Shown: piece by piece, positions 19,167 through 26,621 of the stretch | Numbering within the stretch: the first letter of the stretch is position 1 | Layout of the letters: every line of letters starts with the position of its first letter | Assembly (NCBI RefSeq): GCF_000381965.1 | Contig: NZ_KB908454.1 | Span: 186,001-250,000, forward strand | Length of the DNA stretch: 64,000 nt | From: Oceanimonas smirnovii ATCC BAA-899 | GTDB taxonomy: Bacteria; Pseudomonadota; Gammaproteobacteria; Enterobacterales; Aeromonadaceae | Direction of reading: 5' to 3' | Notes under the pieces: model-generated | What the model saw: only the letters and a program-made list of their open reading frames with translations | What the model was told of the DNA's origin: nothing | The model's database searches: none | Position numbers and translations under genes: made by a program

Positions 19167-19850
19167 TTACCCCGCCGGAGGCGGGGACGTTTCTTCGTGA
19201 TAAGCCGCTATGGCGTCATTTATGTCGTCATACCAATGGGCCTGGCCGTTTTTAAGGTATATGCCGGCCTGGCAGAGCTCTTTTAGAATGCCTTCTGCGT
19301 GCGAGACAATAATCAGGCTGGACTGGCCTACTTTATCTTTAAAGGCTTTACTGGCTTTTGCTTTAAAAGCCCGGTCACCTACGGCGGTGGCTTCGTCCGA
19401 GAGGTACACATCAAAGTCAAACGCCAGAGACAAGCCAAAGTTCAGCCGCGAGCGCATGCCGGAAGAATACGTCTTGATGGGCCGGTCGAACGCTGCCCCC
19501 AGCTCAGAGAATTCTTCTACATAGCGAATAATACGCTGCACTTCTTCATGGCGGGCACCGTGCACTCTGGCCACAAATTTTACGTTTTGCCGCCCGGTCA
19601 TGGTGCCCTGAAAACCACCCGCAAGGCCAATGGGCCAGGATACTTTGCAGTGGCGCTGTACTGTGCCTTTTTCCGGGTTGTCCATGCCGGCAATTAAGCG
19701 CAGCAGGGTACTTTTGCCAGCACCATTGCGGCCCAGCAGGCCGACGCTTACGTTGGTGGGAATGGTGAGGTTAATGTCTTGCAATACCCAGGGGGCCTCA
19801 CGACCGTCACGGCTGTTGTAGCGTTTATAAAGATTGCTGATTTCGATCAT
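19167..19850 (-). CDS. kpsT: Capsule export ABC transporter ATP-binding protein
   Basis: This is the ATPase that drives capsular polysaccharide across the inner membrane together with KpsM. It has Walker A GRNGAGKST (residues 40-48), the signature YSSGMRSRLNFGLS, and Walker B VYLSDEAT with the family's divergent residues. Length (227 aa) fits the short KpsT/CtrD/BexA class without the C-terminal glycan-binding domain of Wzt. Its start overlaps the end of kpsM by 4 bases (ATGA), so translation is probably coupled. Confidence 0.95.
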   Translation of the reverse strand: MIEISNLYKRYNSRDGREAPWVLQDINLTIPTNVSVGLLGRNGAGKSTLLRLIAGMDNPEKGTVQRHCKVSWPIGLAGGFQGTMTGRQNVKFVARVHGARHEEVQRIIRYVEEFSELGAAFDRPIKTYSSGMRSRLNFGLSLAFDFDVYLSDEATAVGDRAFKAKASKAFKDKVGQSSLIIVSHAEGILKELCQAGIYLKNGQAHWYDDINDAIAAYHEETSPPPAG

Positions 19851-20644
19851 TGTGCTTTCAGCCTTTCTTTATAGCGAACATGCAAAAGCAGGCCCAGCGA
19901 GTTTAAAGATAACGCCCATAGCCATAAGTAAGTTTCACTGGTGCCATATACTACTCTGTAGTTTTCAAAAAAGCCGGCACGAATAAACTCCAGCCCGTGA
20001 GCGATGGGGTTGAGCATTAAGTATTCAAGCAGATAATGAGGTAGCATGTTCAGCGGTAAAATTACACCAGAAACAAAAAGCAGTGGCATGGTCAGCATGC
20101 TGATTATTTTTGCTGTTTCCGGAATAAGTGGGCCTGTAACGGATAAAACTAAACCAAACCCTAGCCCTAAAATCCACAGCGAGAGCCAGCCAAACAGTGC
20201 TTTTATGGCGTTATCCGGAAAAAGGTCTAACCCCAGCAGCAGGCCACCCAATATAAACAGCAGGAATACAACGGTTCTGAGCATGCCGTCCAGGTATACC
20301 CTTACAAACACAGCATCACTGGGGTGAACCTGGCGATAGGCAAACAGCGCTTTGCTGGCGTTTATTGCGCCTTGGCTGCGTGTCATACTCTCTCGAACCA
20401 TATAGAAGCCCATCATGCCTACTATCATCCAGGGGGTAAAATCAGCTCCAATAATGAAGTTGTTGCCTCCTTTTAGAAAAGAACGTACGAAAGACATGAT
20501 AGTGATCATGGCCAGTGGCTCTGCAATCATCCAGAACCAGCCCATGCGATTGGCCATGGTGCGCGAAACGGCTTCGCGCACAAACATGGCAAACCACACG
20601 CTGCGGGTTACCTGCCAGGGGGTGCGGCTTTGCATGGTGCTCAT
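19847..20644 (-). CDS. kpsM: Capsule export ABC transporter permease
   Basis: KpsM is the membrane subunit of the capsule ABC exporter. The protein (265 aa) has six or so hydrophobic segments and the ABC-2 family profile, including FVREAVSRTMANRMGWFWMIAEPLAM at the N-terminus and LPLNMLPHYLLEYLMLNPIAHGLEFIRA-like text (written as PHYLLEYLMLNPIAHGLE) near the C-terminus. It shares one base with the stop of kpsD (TAATG-type junction) and overlaps kpsT by 4 bases. Confidence 0.94.
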   Translation of the reverse strand: MSTMQSRTPWQVTRSVWFAMFVREAVSRTMANRMGWFWMIAEPLAMITIMSFVRSFLKGGNNFIIGADFTPWMIVGMMGFYMVRESMTRSQGAINASKALFAYRQVHPSDAVFVRVYLDGMLRTVVFLLFILGGLLLGLDLFPDNAIKALFGWLSLWILGLGFGLVLSVTGPLIPETAKIISMLTMPLLFVSGVILPLNMLPHYLLEYLMLNPIAHGLEFIRAGFFENYRVVYGTSETYLWLWALSLNSLGLLLHVRYKERLKAQ

Positions 20645-22341
20645 TAAATATCTACCGCTACTTTGGCAGCAATGGCAATCTGGTAAAGAATTTGGGTAAT
20701 GGTGCCGGCCAGTTGCAGGTTTTTGGTGGGGGCCTTGGGCAGCACCAGAATTTCATCACCCGGGCGCAGGGTTACGTCGTCTGCTTCGCGCACTTCGCCG
20801 TTCTGGCGCACTACCAGAATGCGGCTTTCGTTAGCATGGTCAGTAAAGCCGCCGGCTCCTTCTATATAGTCTCTGGCACTGCGGTTGGCGTTAAACACCA
20901 CAGACTGGGGCACCAGTACTTCACCGCTTATCAGCACCGAATCGGAGGTTTCGGGAATGGTGATTACGTCACCGTCTTGCAGGCGAATGTCACTGATGGT
21001 GCCGTTGTTGGCCAGCACCAGCCGGCCGCTGGGCTCTACTTGCCGGGCGCGTTCAATAAACTGGCTGATAAGCTCTGCCTCGCGCACTCGAATTTCGGCT
21101 TCTTCTGCGGTAGAAGATGAGGCACCCATATAGGTGGTTTCCAGCCGGGCCAGGCTTTCATCCAGGGCCTGTTTCTGGCGCTCGGCCACGCTTACCCGCT
21201 TCAGCGAGATGCTGTTGGTGTCGGTCATGTTTTGTGGCACGGCCACGGCGTTCAGCAGCTCGTGCAGGCGGGCATCACGGGGCAGGGCAAAGCGGGACGG
21301 GCCGTAATAGCTGCCTTCCAGCTGCACTACTATAGTGTTGTCGCGCATGTCGCTGCTGAAAATAACCTGATCACCGCTTTTAAGTTGCTGCTGGCTGAGT
21401 TCGTCCAGTTTTACGTAGCGCGAAATGGGGCCCTGCGTGCGGGCACCGCGCAGAAGCACGTGAGTGACGTTAGATTTGAGCCGGGCCAGATTAAGCAGCT
21501 CTTGCCCGGTCATTTGGTTGGGCTGCAGCTCATAGCGGTAGGGGCGGGCTACGTCACCGTCTACGATAACGGTAGGGCCGCGCTCTTCTACTACTATGGT
21601 GTCGCCGTCTTTCAGCTGCACATTGGGCAGGGTGCCGTTCAGCAAAAAGGCGTAGAGATCGGCGGTGGCAATGGTTTTGCCGTGGCGCTTGAGGTGCACT
21701 TTACGATAGCTGCCGGTGGCGCTGTCTATGCCGCCGGCCTGATCAATAAAATAAAGCAGCGAGTCGCTGGGAGTGCCGGCAAAACGGCCGGGGTTTTGCA
21801 CATATCCGGTGACAAACACGGAGACCGGCTGCACGCCCTGCAGGTTGGTGTATACCTGCACGTTATTGGAATAAATGGAGTTAACGGCGTTGCGCACTTT
21901 GGCATCCAGCTGGCCGTGCTTTATGCCCTGCACTTTAATGGGGCCCACGCCGGGAATGAAAATATTGCCCTGTGCATCAACCGGCAGCACTCTGTCTATT
22001 TCTACTGCGCCCCACACCCGCAGGGTGACCTGATCACCGGGAGTAATAATGTAGTCGGGGTTCAGGCCATCGGCACGCACACCGCTGAAACCACCGGTAA
22101 ACAGGTGGCTGCCAAAGCTCGGATAGTCTTGTTGTGCCATGGTGGCACCTGGCACGCCGTAGCGGGCATTGTGCCATTGGGTGTTGCTGTTTTGTGCGGC
22201 CTTGTCCGACTCGGACGGTGCGTTAAAGCGGCTTTGTTGTTCAGCAGGCAGTTCGCCGGCGTTTATACCAATGAGTTGGGCGTGGGACTGACCCGCCAGC
22301 ATGAGTAACCCCAGGGGCATGATGAGTTTTTTTAGTGACAT
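20644..22341 (-). CDS. kpsD: Outer-membrane polysaccharide export protein, KpsD/Wza-like
   Basis: This is the OPX-family protein that carries capsule through the periplasm and outer membrane. A signal peptide is clear (MSLKKLIMPLGLLMLAGQSHA). A Poly_export domain starts around residue 80 (YIITPGDQVTLRVWGAVEID) and several SLBB-type domains follow (VFVTGYVQNPGRF, VIVDGDVARPYRYEL, VLISGEVLVPQS). Length (565 aa) matches the long KpsD form that has no lipobox. It heads the kpsD-kpsM-kpsT run; the gene before it encodes a small lipoprotein behind an ops site. Confidence 0.93.
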   Translation of the reverse strand: MSLKKLIMPLGLLMLAGQSHAQLIGINAGELPAEQQSRFNAPSESDKAAQNSNTQWHNARYGVPGATMAQQDYPSFGSHLFTGGFSGVRADGLNPDYIITPGDQVTLRVWGAVEIDRVLPVDAQGNIFIPGVGPIKVQGIKHGQLDAKVRNAVNSIYSNNVQVYTNLQGVQPVSVFVTGYVQNPGRFAGTPSDSLLYFIDQAGGIDSATGSYRKVHLKRHGKTIATADLYAFLLNGTLPNVQLKDGDTIVVEERGPTVIVDGDVARPYRYELQPNQMTGQELLNLARLKSNVTHVLLRGARTQGPISRYVKLDELSQQQLKSGDQVIFSSDMRDNTIVVQLEGSYYGPSRFALPRDARLHELLNAVAVPQNMTDTNSISLKRVSVAERQKQALDESLARLETTYMGASSSTAEEAEIRVREAELISQFIERARQVEPSGRLVLANNGTISDIRLQDGDVITIPETSDSVLISGEVLVPQSVVFNANRSARDYIEGAGGFTDHANESRILVVRQNGEVREADDVTLRPGDEILVLPKAPTKNLQLAGTITQILYQIAIAAKVAVDI

Positions 22342-22360
22342 GTGGTGTTCTCGGAATTTT

Positions 22361-22432
22361 GTAGGCCCGAATTTATTCGGGCGATGTTTAGCGCGTGTGG
22401 TGGTGTTGCCCCAATAAATTGGGGCCTACAGG
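22361..22432. repeat. Inverted pair of family C repeats (TAGGCCC...GGGCCTA)
   Basis: Two copies of a REP-like palindrome face each other: GTAGGCCCGAATTTATTCGGGC at the left end (22361-22382, given here as GTAGGCCCGAAT and TTATTCGGGC) and GCCCCAATAAATTGGGGCC followed by TACA at 22408-22430. Each copy can fold on its own, and the pair can fold together. A third copy is at 50621-50642. Confidence 0.8.
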
Positions 22433-22439
22433 GCTCAAA

Positions 22440-22700
22440 GCAGCTATAAGCCGTAAGCTATCAGCTGTAAGTTAACCCCCTCCCAGCCTCCCCCTTAAAA
22501 AGGGGGAGGAGCAAAACGTGTGCTGCCTACCTTAAAAGGGGGAGGAGCAAAACGTGTGCTGCCTACCTTAAAAAGGGGGAGGAGCAATACTCTCCCTCCC
22601 CTTGTTAAGGGGAGGGCCGGGGTGGGGTTTGGTGTTTTAACTTACAGCTGACAGCTTATAGCTTACAGCTCCCGAAGGGGTTAGCTTACAGCTCCCGAAG
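22440..22700. repeat. Composite repeat: family A array flanked by inverted family B ends
   Basis: The gap between kpsD and the lipoprotein gene is filled by repeats. A family-B segment (TAAGCTATCAGCTGTAAGTT, 22455-22474) stands at the left and its inverted counterpart (AACTTACAGCTGACAGCTTA, about 22640-22660) at the right. Between them (22475-22633) lie G/C-rich family-A blocks, including two direct copies of AGGAGCAAAACGTGTGCTGC. The whole could fold as one large stem and behaves like a small non-coding mobile repeat, though no transposase is seen. Confidence 0.75.
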
Positions 22701-23018
22701 GGATCGGGTGAGTTGCCATTCCCCGTTTTTAGCCTGGCAGGCTATTTGTTCTTGCTGGCTGCCGGCTGGCAGCGTTATCTGCAGCGGACGGCAGGTTTTG
22801 CCGCTGGCCGCGAAGTAAGTGGCACCGGCGGTTATCTGCACATTGGGGCCCCAGGGGCTGGTGGCCAGCTGGGTGGCGCTGTGGCTGGCGGCGTTGCTTA
22901 AAAATTCATTAAGCGGCGTGCTGTTTACGGTGTTTGCGCTGGTGGTGGCAGCAGGCTGGCTGGCGCAGCCGGCCAGAGCAAGGCTCAGAGCCACCAGAGT
23001 TGTGCGTATCAAAGACAT
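22686..23018 (-). CDS. Small outer-membrane lipoprotein of the capsule operon
   Basis: The frame is open back to 23123, but the ops element at 23058-23069 lies in that extension, and the methionine at 23018 is followed directly by a lipoprotein signal peptide (MSLIRTTLVALSLALAGCAS, lipobox LAGC). I therefore start at 23018, giving 110 residues. The C-terminal half (AGATYFAASGKTCRPLQI, then EWQLTRSL) resembles small lipoproteins found in capsule loci of Vibrio and relatives, possibly the DVU3141-like family; the function is unknown. It is the first gene after the ops element and precedes kpsD, separated by the repeat region. Confidence 0.75.
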   Translation of the reverse strand: MSLIRTTLVALSLALAGCASQPAATTSANTVNSTPLNEFLSNAASHSATQLATSPWGPNVQITAGATYFAASGKTCRPLQITLPAGSQQEQIACQAKNGEWQLTRSLREL

Positions 23019-23057
23019 GGTGCTACTCGCTTTAACTGAAGATTTCTGTAAAAAAGG

Positions 23058-23097
23058 CACGCTACCGCCCTTGGGGTGCGGCTCCCAATTCGCCGAT
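23058..23097 (-). promoter_or_regulatory. JUMPStart/ops element in front of the capsule operon
   Basis: On the minus strand the sequence reads GGCGGTAGCGTG at 23069-23058, a perfect ops core, preceded by GGGAGCCGCACCCCAAG, which resembles the rest of the JUMPStart element. In enterobacteria ops pauses RNA polymerase and recruits the antiterminator RfaH. It lies 40 bases before the lipoprotein start, and kpsD, kpsM, kpsT, kpsE and rml genes follow. Confidence 0.88.
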
Positions 23098-23197
23098 TGA
23101 GTGTTATTTAAACGCTTTCGCATTTTGCATGGTCAGCGTTATTTTTTGCGGGCTGAATACTACCATTTTGTTTGTGGCGTTGCGATCAGCCCTTGGT

Positions 23198-24472
23198 TCA
23201 GGCCACCTCTTGCTTGGTTTTGGTGGCTAAAACTTGTTCTTTTTCTATAACCAGTTTGGGCCGCTGGCGTATGGGCGGTTGTGCCTGCTGCTGCAGCCGT
23301 TGCCAAATTTGCCGGCAGGTGCTGTGGGGCCGGCAATAAAAGCTGCCGTTCAGCTGAGTGTGTTTTAATAAAAACGCGCGCAGGCGTTTAAACAGGTCAT
23401 CACTTACCGGCTGCGGTGCTTGCCAAAATTCATCTAGCGTGCACTGGCTGGTGAGGCCGGGCACGTCATACAGGGCTTTGCCCAGGGTAATGGTGGGCAC
23501 ATGGTGCAACAGGGCCGACATGCCCACTGTGCTGTTTACTGTTACCACGCCCTTGCAGTGCCGATATACCTCGGGCAGAGGCAGCTCATAGCCGTAGAAC
23601 ACGCGGCCGGTTAATCCGTGCTCTGCAGCCAGGTTATGAATGAGCCTGGTATAGTTGGTGTAGCCCCTGTCCATGGGGTGGTGCTTGAACAAGAGCACGT
23701 CATTGGGTGACGCATTTGCTGCAAATGAGTCCATTATGTGAATAATGGATTCTGCCACATCGTTAAAGTGCGAGTGTTCACGGATCTGAAAGTCGTCTGC
23801 CACCTGCAGGGGCACCAGAAATATGTGCTTTGAGTGATGGTCTGCCAGGGTTTGCAGCAGCCCCTTGTCGTGGGCGGTGTGGGTATATTTGGTATACCAG
23901 CCTTTAAGCCAGGCTATGCCTTCTTTCCAGTAGGGGCGGTGACGATGGTGTACATAATGCCGAAAGCGCCAGCGCCGGCAGTGCATGCTGGCGTAGTAGC
24001 GCATGGCAAAATAAATGCGGCGCTTGAAGTTGGCTTTTATATCAAACTCATGGTGCACCCGCTCGGGGCTTTGTTTGGGCAGCTCTTGTGCCAGTTTGCC
24101 ATACCAGGGGCTGTGGGCGTTTACACCGTGCTGCTCCAGCGTGATGTAGTGCGGGCGCAGGTAGCCTTCTTCAAATACAAAAAAGCGTATGTTGTGGCTT
24201 TGGCAATAAATGCGGGCTATTGCGTGATATTCGCGGCAGTCGCTGTAGCAGAAAACGGTGTCAATTTCGTTTTTGCTAATGTAGTTGTGCAGAAAATGCC
24301 GCCATTCGGGCAGGCTGCCGGTGTAGTGAATATTTTCACCGCGGCAGGGCCAGCAGCCGTCGCCACCATTGAAGTGAATTTTGTGTACAGCTACGCCTTG
24401 CTCGCTGAGGAAGCGAGAGAAATGCTGGAAGAAAGGTCCTAGTGGTCCCTGGAGTAGCAAGGCTGATTTCAT
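23198..24472 (-). CDS. kpsS: Capsule beta-Kdo transferase, KpsS type
   Basis: KpsS adds the first beta-Kdo residue to lyso-phosphatidylglycerol, starting the Kdo linker of group 2 capsules. The match to E. coli KpsS is clear from memory: LLLQGPLGPFFQHFSRFL, VHKIHFNGGD, FFVFEEGYLRPHYITLEQHG, VLLFKHHPMDRGYTNYTRLI and VVTVNSTVGMSALLHH. Length (424 aa) is normal. The partner KpsC is not in the window. The gene lies just upstream of the ops element, in the same direction, so it has its own promoter or is read from further upstream. Confidence 0.93.
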   Translation of the reverse strand: MKSALLLQGPLGPFFQHFSRFLSEQGVAVHKIHFNGGDGCWPCRGENIHYTGSLPEWRHFLHNYISKNEIDTVFCYSDCREYHAIARIYCQSHNIRFFVFEEGYLRPHYITLEQHGVNAHSPWYGKLAQELPKQSPERVHHEFDIKANFKRRIYFAMRYYASMHCRRWRFRHYVHHRHRPYWKEGIAWLKGWYTKYTHTAHDKGLLQTLADHHSKHIFLVPLQVADDFQIREHSHFNDVAESIIHIMDSFAANASPNDVLLFKHHPMDRGYTNYTRLIHNLAAEHGLTGRVFYGYELPLPEVYRHCKGVVTVNSTVGMSALLHHVPTITLGKALYDVPGLTSQCTLDEFWQAPQPVSDDLFKRLRAFLLKHTQLNGSFYCRPHSTCRQIWQRLQQQAQPPIRQRPKLVIEKEQVLATKTKQEVA

Positions 24473-24579
24473 TCAAATCCTGTGAAATTTTTTTGATGAT
24501 GCTCACTTTCTTGGCGGCGGGATAATAGCACAACTGAAATTTGGTATTAATGAAAAAGTGATCCCGTCCTTCGGACGGG

Positions 24580-24860
24580 AGCTGTAAGCCGTAAGCTGTA
24601 AGTTAACCCCCTCTCGGCCTTCACCCTTAGAAAGGGGGAGGGGCAGAAACGATTCCCTCCCCTTTTTAAGGGGAGGGTCAGGGTGGGGTCTGTTGCAACC
24701 CCCTCCCAGCCTCCCCCTTGAAAATGGGGAGGAGCAAAGATGGCTTACCTTAAAAAGGGGGAGTGGCAGAAACGATTCCCTCCCCTTTTTAAGGGGAGGG
24801 TCAGGGTGGGGTCTGTTGCAGCCCCCTCCCGGCCTTCACCCTTAGAAAGGGGGAGGAGCA
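24580..24860. repeat. Family B segment followed by a long family A array
   Basis: This fills most of the 395-base gap between kpsS and the P450 operon. A family-B motif (GCTGTAAGCCGTAAGCTGTA) at 24580-24600 is followed by family-A blocks. A 55-base stretch is repeated exactly at 24643-24697 and 24766-24820 and contains GGGGAGGGTCAGGGTGGGG, four G-runs with short loops. Hairpins of the CCCTCCCCTTTTTAAGGGG type could act as terminators for the operon reading toward kpsS. Confidence 0.8.
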
Positions 24861-24867
24861 AATGCTG

Positions 24868-25215
24868 TTACTTGATCGTTTGTTTGTGCAGTCCCTTCTG
24901 CAGCATTAAATCTACCAGGGGCTGTTCGCGTTTGTTGGCGCGCCGGCAGTGGTCTTGCTGAAATTTATTTGTGACCCAAATCACGAACATGGCCCATTTT
25001 TTATTGTCGCGCTCGCGCCAGGCGTGGGATGAAATGGATTCCCATGCGTAGCCGTTAAAAACGGAGGCGTTTACAAAGTGATCCAGCGCGCGCACGCCGC
25101 TGCGGGCGCGTTCGGTTTTACCTAAAAAGCCTACATAACAAATGATGAGATAGCCTAATACGGCCAGAGGCACTACGGCGCACATTAAAATAAAGCCGGC
25201 TATGCGTTCTTTCAT
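24868..25215 (-). CDS. Small membrane protein of unknown function
   Basis: This 115-residue protein begins with one long hydrophobic segment (FILMCAVVPLAVLGYLIICYV, shown here up to VPLAVLGYLIICYV) at about residues 8-28. A soluble part follows with several tryptophans and a basic C-terminus. I do not recognise the family. Its ATG overlaps the stop of the P450 gene (ATGA), so it is the third member of a tightly coupled operon. A role as membrane anchor or partner of the P450 is possible but unsupported. Confidence 0.65.
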   Translation of the reverse strand: MKERIAGFILMCAVVPLAVLGYLIICYVGFLGKTERARSGVRALDHFVNASVFNGYAWESISSHAWRERDNKKWAMFVIWVTNKFQQDHCRRANKREQPLVDLMLQKGLHKQTIK

Positions 25216-26621
25216 GGTTCTTGCTTGTTCCTTGGTGTGAGAATTAGCTGCAGCCCGTTTTCGGATCGAATGGTGAGCCGGCCCACGGGCTGTGGCTCAA
25301 AGCCTTGTGGCATGGATATGTGGTAGTGCTGCAAAATGCTGGCCAGTATCAGGCTGGATTCCTGCTGGGCAAAGGCGGCACCAATGCACACCCGCGGGCC
25401 GGCACCAAAGGGCAGGTAAGATTTGCTGAGCGGCGTTTTCAGCTCTTTGCTGGTAAAGCGATAGGGGTCAAAGCTGTGCGGGTTGTGCCAGTAGTCTTTA
25501 TGGCGGTGAATAAGCCAGGGCGAGACCATAACGGTGCTGCCGGCTTTCATTTTTTTGTCTCGCATTTCGGTGGCGTGAGCGCACTCGCGTGATAAAAACC
25601 CGACCGGCGGATAGAGCCGCAGGGCTTCCCGGAAGACGTCCCGCACCAGCACCATTTTGCGAATGGCTGCCACGCTCATGGGCTGCTCTGCCAGCACTCT
25701 GGCTACTTCTTCATAGGCGTCTTGCTGCACCTGCGGGTGCAGGGCCAGTAAATAGAGTGACCAGGTGAGTGAACTGGCGGTGGTTTCGTGGCCGGCCAGA
25801 AACAGCATGGATATTTGATCCACTATTTCGTTGAAGTTAAAGGGCTGGCCAGTGCTCTGGTCTGTGGTGAGCAGCAGGGAAGAGAGAATATCCTGCTGGT
25901 TTTCCAGCTCTGCCCTGGCGTTGGGGCAGCCGGCGCGGGCGGCCTCGGCCTGCTGATAGCGCGGGCGGATAATGTCTTCTATGGTGCCGCGAATTTCTTT
26001 GGCAGCGGCCATGCGCTGGCGCTCACTGGCGCCACGCTGCATAAAGCCGGGCAGACGGAACATTTTTTTTAAGGCCAGTTTGGGCGACTCGGCCTGAAAG
26101 CGCACAAACGCCTCAAGAATGCGGTTGGCCTGCGCTTCGTTCAGTTTGGCCGACATAATGGTGCGAAAAATAATGTCGGCAGTCACAAAGGTCATTTCCG
26201 GATCTATATCTTGCCCGGGCTGGTGGTTTTTAAGCCGTGCCAGCATGTCTTGAGCGGCGTTTTGCATCAGCCCGAACACTTGCTGCACCCGGGCGTGTTT
26301 AAAGGCCGGATCGAGCATGTCTCGCTGTTTTTGCCATTGCTCACCGTTGGTGGTGAAAATACTTTCGCCCAGCAGCGGCTCTAAAATATCGCCCAGCATC
26401 TGGTTTTTAGGAAAGTTGGCCATGTTTTGCACCATGACGTTTCTTACCAGTTCGGGCTGGTTCACCATATACAGGGTAAGGCCGGGCAGTTTGTATTCGC
26501 CCATTTTCATGCCGTAGCTGCGCTCATAGAGTGCATCCAGCCAGGAGTGACGCTTGGTGAAAAACACTTTCCACAGCGAGGCTTTGCTTTTGGCGGGTTT
26601 GGGAAATACCGGGCAGCTCAT
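25212..26621 (-). CDS. Cytochrome P450
   Basis: The protein (469 aa) has all P450 hallmarks: the I-helix oxygen-activation motif AGHETTASS at about residue 275, the ExxR pair in FREALRLYPPVGF, and the heme-binding loop FGAGPRVCIGAAF near residue 400 with its cysteine ligand. It should hydroxylate or otherwise oxidise a lipophilic substrate; the sequence does not say which. It has no transmembrane anchor. Its start overlaps the hydrolase-like gene by 4 bases and its stop overlaps the small membrane protein by 4 bases. Redox partners (ferredoxin, reductase) are not encoded nearby. Confidence 0.92.
   Translation of the reverse strand: MSCPVFPKPAKSKASLWKVFFTKRHSWLDALYERSYGMKMGEYKLPGLTLYMVNQPELVRNVMVQNMANFPKNQMLGDILEPLLGESIFTTNGEQWQKQRDMLDPAFKHARVQQVFGLMQNAAQDMLARLKNHQPGQDIDPEMTFVTADIIFRTIMSAKLNEAQANRILEAFVRFQAESPKLALKKMFRLPGFMQRGASERQRMAAAKEIRGTIEDIIRPRYQQAEAARAGCPNARAELENQQDILSSLLLTTDQSTGQPFNFNEIVDQISMLFLAGHETTASSLTWSLYLLALHPQVQQDAYEEVARVLAEQPMSVAAIRKMVLVRDVFREALRLYPPVGFLSRECAHATEMRDKKMKAGSTVMVSPWLIHRHKDYWHNPHSFDPYRFTSKELKTPLSKSYLPFGAGPRVCIGAAFAQQESSLILASILQHYHISMPQGFEPQPVGRLTIRSENGLQLILTPRNKQEP

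Noticed and set aside
21232-22308. Plus-strand open frame of 358 codons opposite kpsD
   Set aside because: kpsD has a signal peptide and export domains in the other direction; this frame has no domain.
24606-24860. Could the repeat arrays be CRISPR?
   Set aside because: Units vary in length, lack regular unique spacers and no cas genes are present; they are palindromic G/C-rich repeats found at many gene ends.
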